Below, in pieces: positions 63,943 to 64,000 of a stretch of 64,000 nucleotides of DNA (its first letter is position 1; each line of letters starts with the position of its first letter). Under the pieces are notes generated by a model. It saw only the letters and a list, made by a program, of their open reading frames with translations, was not told the DNA's origin and did not search any database. The stretch is from an uncultured Mailhella sp. (lineage in GTDB: Bacteria; Desulfobacterota; Desulfovibrionia; Desulfovibrionales; Desulfovibrionaceae). The DNA is taken from positions 38,504 to 102,503 of the forward strand of contig NZ_CALUYL010000006.1 of assembly GCF_944324995.1 (NCBI RefSeq). The letters are read 5' to 3'. The translations under genes were made by a program, and so were the position numbers.

Positions 63943-64000
63943 AAAAAAACGTTGCCATTATAGGACCGTGGCGCATGTTATGAATTTTCAAAAGAAAAAA

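Larger units (their letters stand above)
63222..64000. other. Gene-free terminal region dense in hairpins
   Basis: This is about 780 bases without a supported gene. It holds perfect stems at 63341-63370 (10 bp), 63392-63405, 63615-63628, 63755-63783 (12 bp), 63800-63816 and 63851-63864, four copies of an 11-base motif, and a 19-G run. The composition differs from the gene-rich DNA. Confidence 0.5.

Overview
The window is about 64 kb of GC-rich bacterial chromosome. It is most consistent with a sulfate-reducing deltaproteobacterium of the Desulfovibrionaceae. The evidence is a NarI-like/HdrD-like membrane electron-transfer pair, a short-chain flavodoxin, a CobA-HemD fusion, a ferredoxin:thioredoxin reductase catalytic chain, and an aromatic pathway entered through an archaeal-type aldolase and 3-dehydroquinate synthase II. 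No rRNA, tRNA, IS element or CRISPR array was recognised. Almost all genes look intact. All calls come from reading the sequence, without database searches.

Layout. 1-4.8 kb (minus): phoH, a PgpH-type HD hydrolase, ybeY and a truncated era. 5.3-6.5 kb: a nitronate monooxygenase/FabK-like flavoprotein. 6.7-16.7 kb: an accessory redox and electrophile-stress island with an AraC regulator, an aldo-keto reductase, a zinc alcohol dehydrogenase, a tandem carboxymuconolactone decarboxylase, a cupin, a metallo-beta-lactamase-fold enzyme and four exported flavodoxin/FMN-reductase-like proteins (two Tat, two Sec); one of these is fused to a cyclophilin-like domain. 16.9-22.5 kb (minus): DsrE-like protein, htpG with a sigma-32-like promoter and an acidic lid insertion, an unknown secreted protein, a Tim44-like protein and a TauE/SafE permease. 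22.6-25.8 kb: the NarI-like/HdrD-like pair, behind a 21-bp palindrome. 26-31 kb (plus): cobA-hemD, purN, a small secreted protein, a nucleoside-recognition membrane protein and lpxB. 31.6-46.3 kb: katA behind a near-perfect 29-bp palindrome, rlpA, an unknown 1036-residue membrane protein, trmL, a 29-residue membrane peptide, a PHP phosphatase, htpX, an Rsm22-like methyltransferase, a membrane glutaredoxin overlapping an FTR-like gene, a histidine acid phosphatase and a DUF1848 protein.

46.5-62.4 kb is the most informative block: a complete trp operon (minus: trpE, trpGD fusion, trpC, trpF, trpB, trpA) diverging from an aromatic operon (plus: two paralogous aldolases, dehydroquinate synthase II, pheA, aroA, tyrA, aroC, aroK, aroE). 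The trp operon has a classic leader peptide with three adjacent Trp codons and a terminator. Each of the two aldolase genes has its own promoter, its own short leader peptide rich in Phe and Tyr codons, and its own intrinsic terminator just upstream. The sequence therefore predicts three attenuation devices in about 1.9 kb, reading tryptophan on one side and phenylalanine/tyrosine on the other.

The last 0.8 kb, after a flavodoxin gene, has no recognisable gene. It is packed with hairpins and four copies of an 11-base motif, and ends near a 19-G homopolymer that may be a phase-variable tract or an assembly artefact.
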